A stretch of DNA of 54,003 bases from Phenylobacterium sp. GTDB taxonomy: Bacteria > Pseudomonadota > Alphaproteobacteria > Caulobacterales > Caulobacteraceae. Positions 1 to 8,292 of this stretch are shown in pieces (positions within the stretch are counted from its first letter, which is position 1; every line of letters starts with the position of its first letter). Below the pieces are notes generated by a model, which saw only the letters and a program-made list of their open reading frames with translations, was not told where the DNA came from and ran no database searches. The stretch is taken from the NCBI RefSeq assembly GCF_030651755.1, contig NZ_JAUSBZ010000161.1:1-54003 (forward strand), in the 5' to 3' direction. The translations under genes and the position numbers were made by a program.

Positions 1-1283
1 GACAGCGCCCACATGACATCCTTCCAGTCGCGGGCGTCGATGTCGTCGTCCACGACGATCACCCACTGGGTGTACATGAACTGCCGCAGATAGCTCCAGA
101 CGCCCATCATCACGCGCTTGGCGTGGCCGGGATAGGCCTTCTTCATGGAGACCACGGCGATCCGATAGGAACATCCCTCCGGCGGCAGCCAGAAGTCGAC
201 AATCTCCGGGAACTGCTGGCGCAGCAGGGGGATGAAGACCTCGTTCAGAGCCTCGCCCAGCACGCTGGGCTCATCTGGCGGGCGGCCGGTGAAGGTGGTC
301 AGATAGATCGGGTCGCGGCGCATGGTGATGGCGCTGACCTGGAAGACCGGGAACTTCTCCACCGAATTGTAGTAGCCGGTGTGGTCGCCATAGGGGCCTT
401 CGTCGGCGTACTCGTCCAGCAGGACATGGCCCTCGATGACGATCTCGGCCTCGGCGGGCACCATCAGCGGCACGGTCTTGGCGGCCACCAGCTCGGCCTT
501 GGCGCCGCGCATCAGGCCGGCGAACTGGTATTCCGACAGGGTCTCAGGCACCGGCGTCACCGCAGCCAGTATGGTGCCGGGATCGGCGCCCAGGACCGCG
601 CAGGCGGGCAGGGCGGTGGGCTTGCCCGCCGCCTTCCAGCGCCGGTGATGCTGGGCCCCGCCCCGGTGGGCCAGCCAGCGCATGATGGTGCGGTCCTTGC
701 CCAGCACCTGCATGCGGTAGATGCCGAGATTGTAGTCGTCCTCCCGCTCGGCAGACGGCCCCTTGGTCACCACCAGCGGCCAGGTGATCAGGGGGGCGGG
801 CTCGCCTGGCCAACAGGTCTGGATGGGCAGCTTCGTCAGGTCGATCTGGTCGCCGGTCCAGACGATCTCCTGCACCGGCGCCTTCTTCACCGTGGCCGGC
901 CGCATGGCCATCACGGTCTTGGCCAGGGGCAGCATGTCCAGGGCGTCCTTCAACCCCCTGGGCGGCTCAGGCGCCCGCAGGAAGGCCAGCAGCTCGCCCA
1001 CCTCGCGCAGGTCGGCCGCCGTTGTCCGCTCGCGCCCCTCCAGCGTGACGCCCATGGCCACCCGCTTGACCGTGCCAAACAGGTTGACCAGGCAGGGCAT
1101 GGGCGAGCGCTCACCATCGGCGCGGATGACGTTCTCAAACAGGACCGCCGGGCCGCCCTGGCGCAGCAGGCGACGGTGGATCTCGGTCATCTCCAGGACG
1201 GTGGAGACCGGCTCGGTCACCCGCACCAGCTCGCCGGCGGCTTCCAGCTTGGCGATGAATTCCCGCAGCGACCGATAGGCCAT
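1..1283 (-). CDS. ubiD: UbiD family decarboxylase (3' part cut by window edge)
   Basis: The product is a UbiD-type prenylated-FMN decarboxylase. The founding member removes the carboxyl group of 3-polyprenyl-4-hydroxybenzoate in ubiquinone synthesis. About 427 residues are visible before the reading frame runs off the left edge; E. coli UbiD has about 497, so the C-terminus is missing. The translation starts [20 protein letters not shown], the typical UbiD N-terminus, and continues with family-typical stretches such as [40 protein letters not shown] and [16 protein letters not shown]. The start at 1283 is preceded by AGGAGGG with a 3-nt gap. A ubiA gene lies 7 kb away on the same strand, which supports a quinone role, but UbiD paralogues acting on other aromatic acids exist. 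Family assignment is firm; the substrate is inferred. Confidence 0.93.
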   Translation of the reverse strand, partial: MAYRSLREFIAKLEAAGELVRVTEPVSTVLEMTEIHRRLLRQGGPAVLFENVIRADGERSPMPCLVNLFGTVKRVAMGVTLEGRERTTAADLREVGELLAFLRAPEPPRGLKDALDMLPLAKTVMAMRPATVKKAPVQEIVWTGDQIDLTKLPIQTCWPGEPAPLITWPLVVTKGPSAEREDDYNLGIYRMQVLGKDRTIMRWLAHRGGAQHHRRWKAAGKPTALPACAVLGADPGTILAAVTPVPETLSEYQFAGLMRGAKAELVAAKTVPLMVPAEAEIVIEGHVLLDEYADEGPYGDHTGYYNSVEKFPVFQVSAITMRRDPIYLTTFTGRPPDEPSVLGEALNEVFIPLLRQQFPEIVDFWLPPEGCSYRIAVVSMKKAYPGHAKRVMMGVWSYLRQFMYTQWVIVVDDDIDARDWKDVMWAL

Positions 1284-1343
1284 GAGCCCTCCTGGGTGTT
1301 CTCAGGCCCAGGACTTAGGGCGGCGCAGGCCCGGTGTCACCCT

Positions 1344-1371
1344 TTGCGCCGGGCGGGCTTGCCGCTAGATT
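1344..1371 (+). promoter_or_regulatory. candidate promoter for the 75-aa gene
   Basis: TTGCGC and TAGATT are separated by 16 bases in the 96-bp divergent gap between ubiD and the next gene. A start site about 7 bases past the -10 box would fall within 1-3 bases of the ATG at 1380. No Shine-Dalgarno sequence precedes that ATG, so the mRNA may be leaderless, as many Caulobacter mRNAs are. This is a consensus match by eye only. Confidence 0.3.
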
Positions 1372-1379
1372 TCGCGCCC

Positions 1380-1607
1380 ATGAAGCGCCTTGACCTCGAT
1401 GACCTGCCCCCCAAGATCGCCCAGCTGTTGTCCGGCCTTGCCGAGGGCGAAGAACTGATCCTCGTCCAGGGCGGCGCGGTGGCCGCTCGACTGCACGGAG
1501 GGGCTGCCCCTGAGCCGGCGGCCGAGGACGAGCCCGAGCCCTACAATAACCAGAAGGCCGCCGAGATTTTTGAGCAGTTCCGTTCGGCGATCGAAGACGA
1601 GTTCTGA
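1380..1607 (+). CDS. small protein, Phd/YefM antitoxin-like N-terminal half
   Basis: This is a 75-residue acidic protein. Its N-terminal 40 residues (MKRLDLDDLPPKIAQLLSGL, then AEGEELILVQGGAVAARL) resemble the fold that Phd/YefM antitoxins use to bind DNA: a helix over the sites where they space a loop, then a beta hairpin with a gene-product pattern like GEEVVITRRGKPVARL. The C-terminal 35 residues are rich in Glu, Pro and Ala and end in a helix (AAEIFEQFRSAIEDEF). No toxin gene follows: the next 270 bases carry only a repeat and the urcA leader. It stands divergently to ubiD with no visible ribosome-binding site. The antitoxin resemblance is a pattern impression; a stand-alone regulator or an uncharacterised conserved protein is equally possible. 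Confidence 0.6.
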   Translation: MKRLDLDDLPPKIAQLLSGLAEGEELILVQGGAVAARLHGGAAPEPAAEDEPEPYNNQKAAEIFEQFRSAIEDEF

Positions 1608-1639
1608 GGCTTCAGGCGCGCCGAAGGCGTCCGAAAGAG

Positions 1640-1734
1640 GGGACACGAAGGACACAAAGGGGAAGCCAAGGACACGAAGATGTCGCCGCTTTCTCCTTTG
1701 TGCTCTTTGCGACCCTTTGTGTCCTTCGTGTCCC
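1640..1734. repeat. inverted repeat of the GGACACGAAGGACACAAAG type
   Basis: Two 22-base arms at 1640-1661 and 1713-1734 are perfect reverse complements, built from the units GGACACGAAG and GACACAAAGG. Degenerate extra units lie inside (GGACACGAAG at 1669-1678; the complement of CAAAGAGCACAAAGGAG near 1694-1709). Repeats of this GGACACGAAGG/ACACAAAGG kind are scattered in intergenic DNA of many unrelated bacteria. It sits between the 75-aa gene and urcA, would fold into a long stem in RNA, and encodes nothing convincing. Confidence 0.8.
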
Positions 1735-1878
1735 TTCTTTTCCGGCGCTGCGCGCCCAGGGGCAGAGAGCCCGGGCCTTCCCCTGGCCCCATTTGCTCGC
1801 CATCTTCCTGAAGTGACCCAACGGAATCCGGGCGGCCGTCAGAGTCGTCGCCGTGGGTCAGTCATTAGGGAGACGACC

Positions 1879-2175
1879 ATGTTCAAGCTTGTGTCCGCCG
1901 CGCTCGCCGCGGCGGTTCTTGCGACTCCGGCCCTGGCCGAACCGGCCAAGACGGGGTCCGCCACCGTCATTGTCGCCAATCTCAACCCGGCCAACGCCGA
2001 TGACGCCAAGCGTCTGGAACGCCGGGTGGAGCGGGCCGCCTTCACCGCCTGTGGCGGCCACGAAGGCAGCGTGCGGATGCTCAAACAGACGGTGACCCGG
2101 TCTGACTGTTATCAGGAGACCCTGGCTGAGGCCCGGATCGCCGTCGGCATGAACCGGCAGTACGCCGCCCGTTAG
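1879..2175 (+). CDS. UrcA family secreted protein
   Basis: This 98-residue protein has a cleavable signal peptide (MFKLVSAALAAAVLATPALA). Its mature domain matches the UrcA pattern: a beta strand (SATVIVANLNPANADDAKRL), a helix RLERRVERAAFTACGG, then a second Cys in RSDCYQETLAEARIAV. The two cysteines (CGG and DCY) probably form the family's disulfide. UrcA proteins are common in Caulobacterales and sphingomonads, often in multiple copies, and have no established function. The start at 1879 follows GGGAGA. A longer frame open from 1570 is not used, because it would bury the signal peptide. The stop overlaps the stop of the convergent MmcQ gene by 4 bases. Confidence 0.85.
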   Translation: MFKLVSAALAAAVLATPALAEPAKTGSATVIVANLNPANADDAKRLERRVERAAFTACGGHEGSVRMLKQTVTRSDCYQETLAEARIAVGMNRQYAAR

Positions 2176-2519
2176 GGCGTCTGCGCCGCGTCATAGGCCT
2201 TGACCATCGCCTTGGTGGCCAGCTTGCGCCAGCGGCGCGCCAACAGACTGTGCAGCGAACCCGGATCGAGGGTCTCGATCCGGGCGAGCACGGTCGGATA
2301 GGTCTGATAGTGCGCCGTCAGGTGAAAGGTGGCGGGTTCCGCCGCCATCAGCATCTCGCGCTCATCGAAGCCGACATCGCTCAGGACCAGGCTCGCATCC
2401 TCAGCCCGCAGGCGAGTGAAGAACTTGCCACGCACCTTGAACGACGGATAGCCGTAGGACGTCCCGTCCTCTGCGCCGGGGAAGGCCAGGATGATGGCGC
2501 GCGCCTCGGCTTCGGTCAT
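2172..2519 (-). CDS. MmcQ/YjbR family protein
   Basis: A 115-residue protein of the MmcQ/YjbR family (CyaY-like alpha/beta fold, sometimes called DNA-binding). Typical features are the start TEAEARAIILAFPGAEDGTS, the KVRGKFFTRL strand pair and the C-terminal RRWRKLATKAMVKAYDA helix. Family function is not established. The start is fixed by GGGAGG five bases before the ATG. It begins 14 bases beyond the stop of the gamma-glutamyltransferase gene on the same strand, so the two are probably cotranscribed; no functional link is obvious. Confidence 0.85.
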   Translation of the reverse strand: MTEAEARAIILAFPGAEDGTSYGYPSFKVRGKFFTRLRAEDASLVLSDVGFDEREMLMAAEPATFHLTAHYQTYPTVLARIETLDPGSLHSLLARRWRKLATKAMVKAYDAAQTP

Positions 2520-2533
2520 GGGGACCTCCCTGC

Positions 2534-4309
2534 TCAGTAGGCCAATGCCACCCCGTCCTTGCGCATCTCGGTGGCAGCAGCATAGCGACCGGGCCAGCGC
2601 TCGATGGCCTGGTAGCCGCCGAAGCTGCCGTCGCTCTCGCCAATCTTCCAGCCCAGATCGACCAGGGCCTTGCGGGTGGCGGCCGGCACGCCGCTTTCCA
2701 GATGCAGCAGACCGGTTCCCGGCGTGACCTCGCCGGTGGGCTCAGAGCCGCCGCCGTGACGCCAGCGGGGGCTGTCGCCGGCCTCCTGCAGCGAGAGGTC
2801 GAAGTCGACCATGTTGGAGATGATCTGGGCCTGGCCCTGGGGCTGCATATCGCCGCCCATGACGCCGAAGGACAGCCACGGCGCCCCGTCCTTCACCGCA
2901 AAGCCCGGGATGATGGTCTGGAAGGGCCGCTTGGCTGGCGCATAGACATTGGGGTGGCCGTCGGTCAGGGCGAACATCTCGCCGCGGTTCTGCAGCATGA
3001 AGCCCAGGCCGTCGGGCGCCAGGCCAGACCCCATGCCGCGATAGTTGGACTGGATGATCGAAACCATCATCCCGTCCTTGTCGGCGGTGGTGAAATAGGT
3101 GGTGTCGCCCCGGGTCGGCGCCTGGCCGGCATAGACCGTCGGCAGGATCGAATCCGGGCGGATCAGACGGGCGCGTTCGGCGGCGTAATCCTTGGAGATC
3201 AGCCAGTCAGCCGGCGCGTCATAGAAGGACGGATCGGCGTAGTAGCGGGCGCGGTCCTCGAAGGCCAGCCGCTTGGCCTCGACCCCATGGTGGATGGCGG
3301 CCGCCGACTGGAAGCCCATGCCGCGGAGATCGAACCGCTCCATGATGTTGAGCTGCTGCAGGGTCGCCAGGCCCTGGCTGTTGGGGCCGAGACTGTAGAC
3401 GTCCACCCCGCGATAATTGCTGGAATAGGCCTTGGTCCATTCCGCCCGGTGGGCGGCGAGGTCCGCCTTGGTCATCCAGCCGCCGATCCGCTGGAAATAG
3501 CGCTCAATGGTTTCGGCGATCTCGCCCTCGTAGAAGGCCTCGCGGCCCCCCTCGGCGATCAGGCTGTAGGTGCGGGCCAGCGCCGGGTTCTTGAAGATCT
3601 CGCCTTCGCGGGGCGTGCGCCCCTCCGGCGCCCAGACGGATTTGAAGTTGTCGACCTCCTCGATCCCGAGCGTCCCGCCGGTGAAGTTGGCGTAGCTGCG
3701 CTGCAGGTAGTAGGCGACGTTCTGGCTGATGGCCGCGCCCTCGCTGGCGTGGGCGATGGCCGGCGCAAACAGATCCTTCCAGGGCAGCTTGCCGTAGCGC
3801 CCGTGCAGGGCCGACCAGGCGTCCACCGTTCCGGGCACGCTGACCGAGATGGCGCCGTGCGAGGGGATCAGGCCGTTCTTGGCGCGGGTGCGCACCGTCT
3901 CCAGGGACAGGCCCCGGGGGCTGCGACCCGAGCCGTTCAGGCCCACGACCTGCTTGGTCTTCGGATCCCACAGCATGACGAAACAGTCGCCGCCGATGCC
4001 ACAGGCGATGGGCTCGGCATAGCCCAGCACCGCATTGGCGGCGATGGCGGCGTCCACCGCCGAGCCCCCGGCCCGCAGAATGTCGATGGCCGCCAGGGTC
4101 GCCAGAGGATGCGCCGTGGCCGCCGCCCCGTGGGTCCCCCAGGCCGCGCTGCGGCTGGCGAAGGTCGCCCCGTCGATCCGGTCGCCCGGGCCTACGTCGG
4201 GCCGGTTGCGGTTGGGCGTCGCCTCCCGGCTCTGCCCAGCCGCCCCGCTGGCGAAGAGCGCACCGGGCAAGGCGGCGGGCAGGGCGGCCAGGAAGGTGCG
4301 GCGACGCAT
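2534..4309 (-). CDS. gamma-glutamyltransferase family protein, Tat-exported
   Basis: An Ntn-hydrolase precursor of 591 residues that would cleave itself and then hydrolyse or transfer gamma-glutamyl groups, for example from glutathione, in the periplasm. The N-terminus MRRRTFLAALPAALPGALFA has the twin-arginine export pattern. The autoprocessing site lies at RGDTTYFTTADKDG, with Thr403 as the likely nucleophile. The block FGVMGGDMQPQGQAQI is like the YwrD branch of the family rather than E. coli Ggt. The start at 4309 is chosen over an in-frame ATG at 4369 because GGAG lies 7 bases upstream and the signal peptide then becomes N-terminal. It precedes the mmcQ-like gene. The substrate is not predictable from sequence. 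Confidence 0.9.
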   Translation of the reverse strand: MRRRTFLAALPAALPGALFASGAAGQSREATPNRNRPDVGPGDRIDGATFASRSAAWGTHGAAATAHPLATLAAIDILRAGGSAVDAAIAANAVLGYAEPIACGIGGDCFVMLWDPKTKQVVGLNGSGRSPRGLSLETVRTRAKNGLIPSHGAISVSVPGTVDAWSALHGRYGKLPWKDLFAPAIAHASEGAAISQNVAYYLQRSYANFTGGTLGIEEVDNFKSVWAPEGRTPREGEIFKNPALARTYSLIAEGGREAFYEGEIAETIERYFQRIGGWMTKADLAAHRAEWTKAYSSNYRGVDVYSLGPNSQGLATLQQLNIMERFDLRGMGFQSAAAIHHGVEAKRLAFEDRARYYADPSFYDAPADWLISKDYAAERARLIRPDSILPTVYAGQAPTRGDTTYFTTADKDGMMVSIIQSNYRGMGSGLAPDGLGFMLQNRGEMFALTDGHPNVYAPAKRPFQTIIPGFAVKDGAPWLSFGVMGGDMQPQGQAQIISNMVDFDLSLQEAGDSPRWRHGGGSEPTGEVTPGTGLLHLESGVPAATRKALVDLGWKIGESDGSFGGYQAIERWPGRYAAATEMRKDGVALAY

Positions 4310-4371
4310 GGGCGGGCTCCAGATCAGATGTAACTGCGGCGTCACTATAGGCGCGACAGCCGTCGCCAAGG

Positions 4372-5640
4372 CTAGTCCCGGACCTGGATATTTAGCGCCG
4401 ACAGGGCGTCGGCGATCGGAATGAAAAGGTTGATGCCGGTGGGCGTGCGGCCCGGCTGGAAGCTCGCCACGGTGATGGCGATCACCTGGCCGCGGCTGTT
4501 CACCAGCGGGCCGCCGCTATTGCCGGGGTTCACTGTCACGTCGCTCTGAATGAACCTAAGGCCGTCCGTTACGCGGGTGGCCGAGACAATGCCCCGCGTG
4601 ATCGTCCCCTCAAACGCCTCATCCAGCGGCGTGCCGACCGCATAGACGTCTTCTCCTGCTTGTGGCGGGCTCTGTTCCAGGCGTAGGGGCGCGCGGCCTT
4701 CGGGCGGGGCGATCTTGATCAGCGCCACGTCACGACGAGGATCGCTGCGGACGACCTCGCCCAGGGCCTCGGTCCCGTCGGTCCAGCGAACCTTCACGTA
4801 TTTTGAGCGCCCGACGACGTGGGCGTTCGTCAGAATTTCGCCGTTCGAGGACACCAGGAACCCGCTGCCATGGCCGGCGTCAGAGAGGACCGAGACCGCC
4901 GACTGGGCGGCGGCGGCAGGGGGCCTCGGCTGCACGCCGGACGCGGTAAGCCGTAACGGCGGCCATTGCTGAGCGACTGAATGCGGCGTTCCGGGATCCG
5001 TGAGGACCTGCTGACGGAAATCGTCATCTGCCAGCAAGGCAAGGGCATTCTCGCGAAACGCGCCATGCAGCAACCTGTCGATTCCGTCCTCGTACCCTAG
5101 GTGGAGTCTGAACCCGGCCCGCGTTTTGACGCGGGAAACCAGTCGGCGCTGCAGCGGGTCGTAAATCTGCCACTCGATGGCCAGGATCATCTCGCCTCGG
5201 AAGCTATAGGCTCGGTCGGCTGGTTCCAAAACGCAAAGACGCGTCTCGACATTATCGACGGCGGCTCCGAGCAGAAGGCTATCCGCAGGCCGTGAGGCCT
5301 CGAAAAGGTTGTCGCCCTCTATGGGAAGACCCAGGCGCGCGGCCTCCTCGTTTAGGATGGCCGAGAATCGAGACAGGTCCCAATCCTGCTCTTCCGCTTT
5401 CCAGTAGAGCGATCTAGGCGCCACGTCGCAGAAGAGCCAAGTTCCGCTCGTGCCCCAGACTTGCCCATCGCGCAGGCGAAAAACCAACCGGTCGAGTTTT
5501 AACAGGCGCGCGCCGCCAGCGTTTTCGATTGGCGCAGGCACGATGGAGGGCGGCAGCGGCAAGGGCGCTGCAATGACGTCGCCAACCCAAATGGCGCCCA
5601 GCAGCACAGAAGCCCAGGCCAGCCGCAATCCCAACCTCAT
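4372..5640 (-). CDS. trypsin-like serine protease (HtrA type) without PDZ, novel N-terminal domain
   Basis: A 422-residue secreted protein: signal peptide at about 1-24, a roughly 210-residue region I do not recognise, then an S1C protease domain from about 255. The catalytic triad is complete: His274 in TNAHVV, Asp304 in RRDVALIK and Ser375 in NPGNSGGPLV. DegP/HtrA proteins normally carry one or two PDZ domains after the protease; here the chain ends right after it. The N-terminal region (residues 40-230) has alternating strands and helices, with two Cys (71 and 136), and might act as a sensor or substrate-binding module. A 62-base gap separates its stop from the gamma-glutamyltransferase start on the same strand. 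Role inferred: periplasmic quality control or regulated proteolysis. Confidence 0.88.
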   Translation of the reverse strand: MRLGLRLAWASVLLGAIWVGDVIAAPLPLPPSIVPAPIENAGGARLLKLDRLVFRLRDGQVWGTSGTWLFCDVAPRSLYWKAEEQDWDLSRFSAILNEEAARLGLPIEGDNLFEASRPADSLLLGAAVDNVETRLCVLEPADRAYSFRGEMILAIEWQIYDPLQRRLVSRVKTRAGFRLHLGYEDGIDRLLHGAFRENALALLADDDFRQQVLTDPGTPHSVAQQWPPLRLTASGVQPRPPAAAAQSAVSVLSDAGHGSGFLVSSNGEILTNAHVVGRSKYVKVRWTDGTEALGEVVRSDPRRDVALIKIAPPEGRAPLRLEQSPPQAGEDVYAVGTPLDEAFEGTITRGIVSATRVTDGLRFIQSDVTVNPGNSGGPLVNSRGQVIAITVASFQPGRTPTGINLFIPIADALSALNIQVRD

Positions 5641-5680
5641 GACGCCCCTCCAGTTCCCCCTCTGTTCTAGGAGGAGACGT

Positions 5681-6343
5681 CTAGCCCGGCAAGCTCCACA
5701 CCGCCGTCTTCTTGACCTCCTGGTCCTCGAGCTCTCGCGTCGTTGCGACCTGGTATTCGGCGAGTTTGACCAGGCCTTCGCGGGGGAAGTAGCTGCGGCC
5801 GGGGTCGCCGATCAGGACCTTGGCGCCGGCGGCCTTGGCCTCTCCCAGCCAGGCCATGACCCGGGCGGCCAGGGGCTTTTCGTAACAGATATCGCCGGCC
5901 AGGATCACGTCGGCTGCCGGCGGCGGGGCGTCCAGCAGATCGCCGCTGGTGAAGTCGCAGGCCACGCCGTTGGCGGGCGCGTTCAGGGCCAGAGCCGCGC
6001 CGCAATAGGCGTCGATGTCGGCGGCTAGCACATGGGCTGCGCCAGCCCTGGCTGCGGCGATGGCGACGATGCCTGAGCCCGAGGCGAAGTCGATCACCGA
6101 CTTTCCGGCCACGATGTCGGGATTGTCGAGGATGTAGCGGGCCAGGGCCTGACCGCCGGCCCAGGCGAAGGCCCAGAAGGGCGGCGGCAGGCCGATCTCC
6201 TCCAGCGCCTCTTCGGTCATCTTCCAGATCGGCGTGATCTCGTCAGCCAGATGCAGGACGAGTTCGGGGGTGTGCGGCGGCGCCTGCTGGCGGGTATTGG
6301 CCAGGATGAAGGCGCGGCGGCCCTCGGGGGTCTGCTCGATCAC
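5681..6343 (-). CDS. class I SAM methyltransferase, probable ETF-beta lysine methyltransferase
   Basis: This 220-residue enzyme has motif I VIDFASGSGIVAIAAARAGA, an acidic motif II (LAADID) and a DxxY motif (GDICYEK), the signature of the lysine methyltransferase group that includes human METTL20/ETFB-KMT and its alphaproteobacterial homologues. The N-terminus (FILANTR, then PPHTPELVLHLADEITPIW) is typical of that branch. Those enzymes methylate electron transfer flavoprotein beta and tune its partner binding. The start is placed at GTG 6343 because AGGAG lies 6 bases before it; a TTG at 6400 is in frame but has no such site. It follows the desaturase gene on the same strand. The substrate is inferred from family membership. 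Confidence 0.8.
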   Translation of the reverse strand: MIEQTPEGRRAFILANTRQQAPPHTPELVLHLADEITPIWKMTEEALEEIGLPPPFWAFAWAGGQALARYILDNPDIVAGKSVIDFASGSGIVAIAAARAGAAHVLAADIDAYCGAALALNAPANGVACDFTSGDLLDAPPPAADVILAGDICYEKPLAARVMAWLGEAKAAGAKVLIGDPGRSYFPREGLVKLAEYQVATTRELEDQEVKKTAVWSLPG

Positions 6344-6409
6344 GCCGCTCTCCTGCACCTTGCGTCCATGGCGAGTGACGAAGAACAGCCGTCCAGGCAA
6401 GGAGAATGA

Positions 6410-7360
6410 TCAGGCCGGCTCCAGCGTCGCCGGCGGCCGCTTGGAGGCGGCCATGCGCAGCACCTCCAGATAGCCGCCGCGGATCTCCATCTGCGGCCCC
6501 AGCCCCTTGGCCAGCAACAGGCGGTGGGCCCGGGGCAGGTTGTAGCAGGGCAGGTGCATGAAGATGTGGTGCTCGCAGTGATAGTTCACCCAGTAGGGCG
6601 CGATCAGGGCGCGCTCCACCGGGCCGGCATAGGTGGTGCGGGCGCAGCGGAAGGGGTCGCGCTCGTCCCTGGCCACACAGGCGTGCTCGGCGATGTTGCG
6701 CAGGCGGGTGATCATCTGCATCCAGGTGGCCTGGGGCAGGAGCCACAGGACGAACCAGGCCCACCACAGGCCGAACGGGGCGGTGAGCGCGATGGTCACA
6801 GCCGCGCCGATCAACAGGCGGCGCTTGCGCACGATCTCGGCCTTGAGGATCGGCCCGAGGGGCTCACCGGCCTTACGGGCGGCCAGCTGGCTGCGCACAA
6901 GACCGAAGCGCTGTTTGAACCAGGTCTGGCCCGTCAGGTCGCGGACGATCTTGCGGCGCAGGGAGACGGGCGTGATCGGGAAGGGGGCCGAGAGGACGAG
7001 GTCGGGGTCCTCCGCCTGCTGGACGAACTTGTGGTGGGTCAGGTGATAGGGGCGGTAGCGATGCAGGCCGCCGCCGGTCAGCCAGTCACCGGCCCAGTCA
7101 TTGATCTTGAGGTTCCTGTGCAGGGCCCCGTGGGCGGCGTCGTGCATCAGGACGGCCAGGCCCAGCTGCCGGCCGCCGATGATCATGATGGCCAGCGGCA
7201 GGGTCAGGGGCCAGATCACGGCCATGGCGCCTGCGGCCAGGATTACGCCCCAGGCGTGGGCGATCAAGGCCAGGCCCTTCCAGCTCGAACGATTGGACAG
7301 GCTCGCCCATTCCTGGGCGCTGAACAGGCTCTTGGGATCTATACGCGGGGCGACGGCCAT
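6410..7360 (-). CDS. membrane fatty acid desaturase
   Basis: A 316-residue di-iron membrane desaturase or hydroxylase. All three histidine boxes are present: HDAAH at 73-77, HLTHH at 106-110 and HCEHH at 261-265, with membrane segments at about 30-70 and 183-212. The family introduces double bonds or hydroxyls into acyl chains or related lipids using O2 and an electron donor. The 3' end lies only 66 bases from the methyltransferase start, so the two may be cotranscribed. The ATG at 7360 gives the usual family length. Regiospecificity and substrate (phospholipid acyl chain, carotenoid or other) cannot be read from the sequence. Confidence 0.9.
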   Translation of the reverse strand: MAVAPRIDPKSLFSAQEWASLSNRSSWKGLALIAHAWGVILAAGAMAVIWPLTLPLAIMIIGGRQLGLAVLMHDAAHGALHRNLKINDWAGDWLTGGGLHRYRPYHLTHHKFVQQAEDPDLVLSAPFPITPVSLRRKIVRDLTGQTWFKQRFGLVRSQLAARKAGEPLGPILKAEIVRKRRLLIGAAVTIALTAPFGLWWAWFVLWLLPQATWMQMITRLRNIAEHACVARDERDPFRCARTTYAGPVERALIAPYWVNYHCEHHIFMHLPCYNLPRAHRLLLAKGLGPQMEIRGGYLEVLRMAASKRPPATLEPA

Positions 7361-7408
7361 GAGCGCAGTTTGCCATGGTTTTTGACGCCCCGGTAGAATG
7401 ACGCTGCG

Positions 7409-8230
7409 TCAGGCGTTCTCCGCCCCGGCGGCCAGGCGCCGCAGGACCTGCTCGCTGGCGGCGTCGGCGGGGTAGAAGAACTCGATCCGCAGGTCATCGG
7501 CCGCCGTATCGGCCGGGGCGCCGAACCGCGCCACCGTGGAGACGAGGTCCAGCCGCAAGCCGGCCGCACGGATCTGCAGGATCAGGGCGGCGGCGGGGGC
7601 GGCGTGGACGCGCTCGGCCTCCGGGGCGGCGGACTTCAGCGCCGCAATCGTCGCGTCCAGCTCGGCGCGCATTGGCCCTGGCGGCGCGCGCCAGGCCTCG
7701 GCCTCGGCGAGGGCCTGGAAGTGGACGATCAACTGCGCCCAGTTGGCGACGGCGGCGCGGAAGGTCTGACTTTCGCAGGCGGCACGGATCAGGCTGACCT
7801 GGGGATTGAGCCCGTCCTCGCCGATCAAGGCGCCGAACAGGGTTTGGCCCGGTCCATTGGCCGCCAGCGGCCGCCAGGCGCGGTCGACGGCGAAGGCGGG
7901 AAACGGTTCGTGCGCGGCCAGCGCCAACTGGGTCACCCGTCGCACCATGGCCGCCCCCTCGTCGGTGAAAGCGCTCTCGCCATGGGCCGGGGCGAAGCCG
8001 GCGGCCAGGAGCAGGGCGTTCACATCCTGAAGAGCCAGGTCCAGCGCCTGGGCCAGACGACCGACCATCTCCCGTGAGGGGCGCGTGCGGCCCGTTTCCA
8101 GGAAGGAAATGTGGCGTTGGGACACCTCGGCCGACAATGCCAGGCCCAGCTGCGAGAGGCCGCGCTGCTGGCGCAGGCGCGAGAGCATGGCTGGAAATTC
8201 GCCGACGGGGCGTAGGGCGGTGACAGCCAT
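7409..8230 (-). CDS. XRE family regulator with MmyB-like ligand-binding domain
   Basis: A 273-residue transcription factor. An N-terminal helix-turn-helix (about residues 12-68: LRQQRGLSQLGLALSAEVSQ, then RHISFLETGRTRPS) is followed by the long alpha-helical/beta domain of the MmyB type (AGFAPAHGES, PFPAFAVDRAWRPLAANG, then DDLRIEFFYPADAASEQVLR), which in related proteins binds fatty-acid-like ligands. The start at 8230 has GGAG 5 bases upstream; an ATG 12 codons earlier lacks a site. The gene sits just upstream of the fatty acid desaturase on the same strand, a setting that fits lipid-responsive control. A palindrome lies 62 bases before the start (separate entry). Target genes are inferred. 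Confidence 0.88.
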   Translation of the reverse strand: MAVTALRPVGEFPAMLSRLRQQRGLSQLGLALSAEVSQRHISFLETGRTRPSREMVGRLAQALDLALQDVNALLLAAGFAPAHGESAFTDEGAAMVRRVTQLALAAHEPFPAFAVDRAWRPLAANGPGQTLFGALIGEDGLNPQVSLIRAACESQTFRAAVANWAQLIVHFQALAEAEAWRAPPGPMRAELDATIAALKSAAPEAERVHAAPAAALILQIRAAGLRLDLVSTVARFGAPADTAADDLRIEFFYPADAASEQVLRRLAAGAENA

Positions 8231-8292
8231 GCGGTCTCCAGACGGTGGCGGTTGGGGCCGCCCCATCCTGGCCGAGCTTCAGACCCCCCTCA

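Noticed and set aside
123-1379. Long plus-strand frame extending the 75-aa gene backwards across ubiD
   Set aside because: The upstream part is antisense to UbiD; only the segment after ATG 1380 looks like protein.
1570-1878. In-frame extension of UrcA through the inverted repeat
   Set aside because: It would place the signal peptide internally and translate the repeat. A ribosome-binding site exists at 1879.
2702-4333. 543-codon antisense frame over the gamma-glutamyltransferase gene
   Set aside because: The composition is that of a shadow frame, and the opposing protein has clear catalytic motifs.
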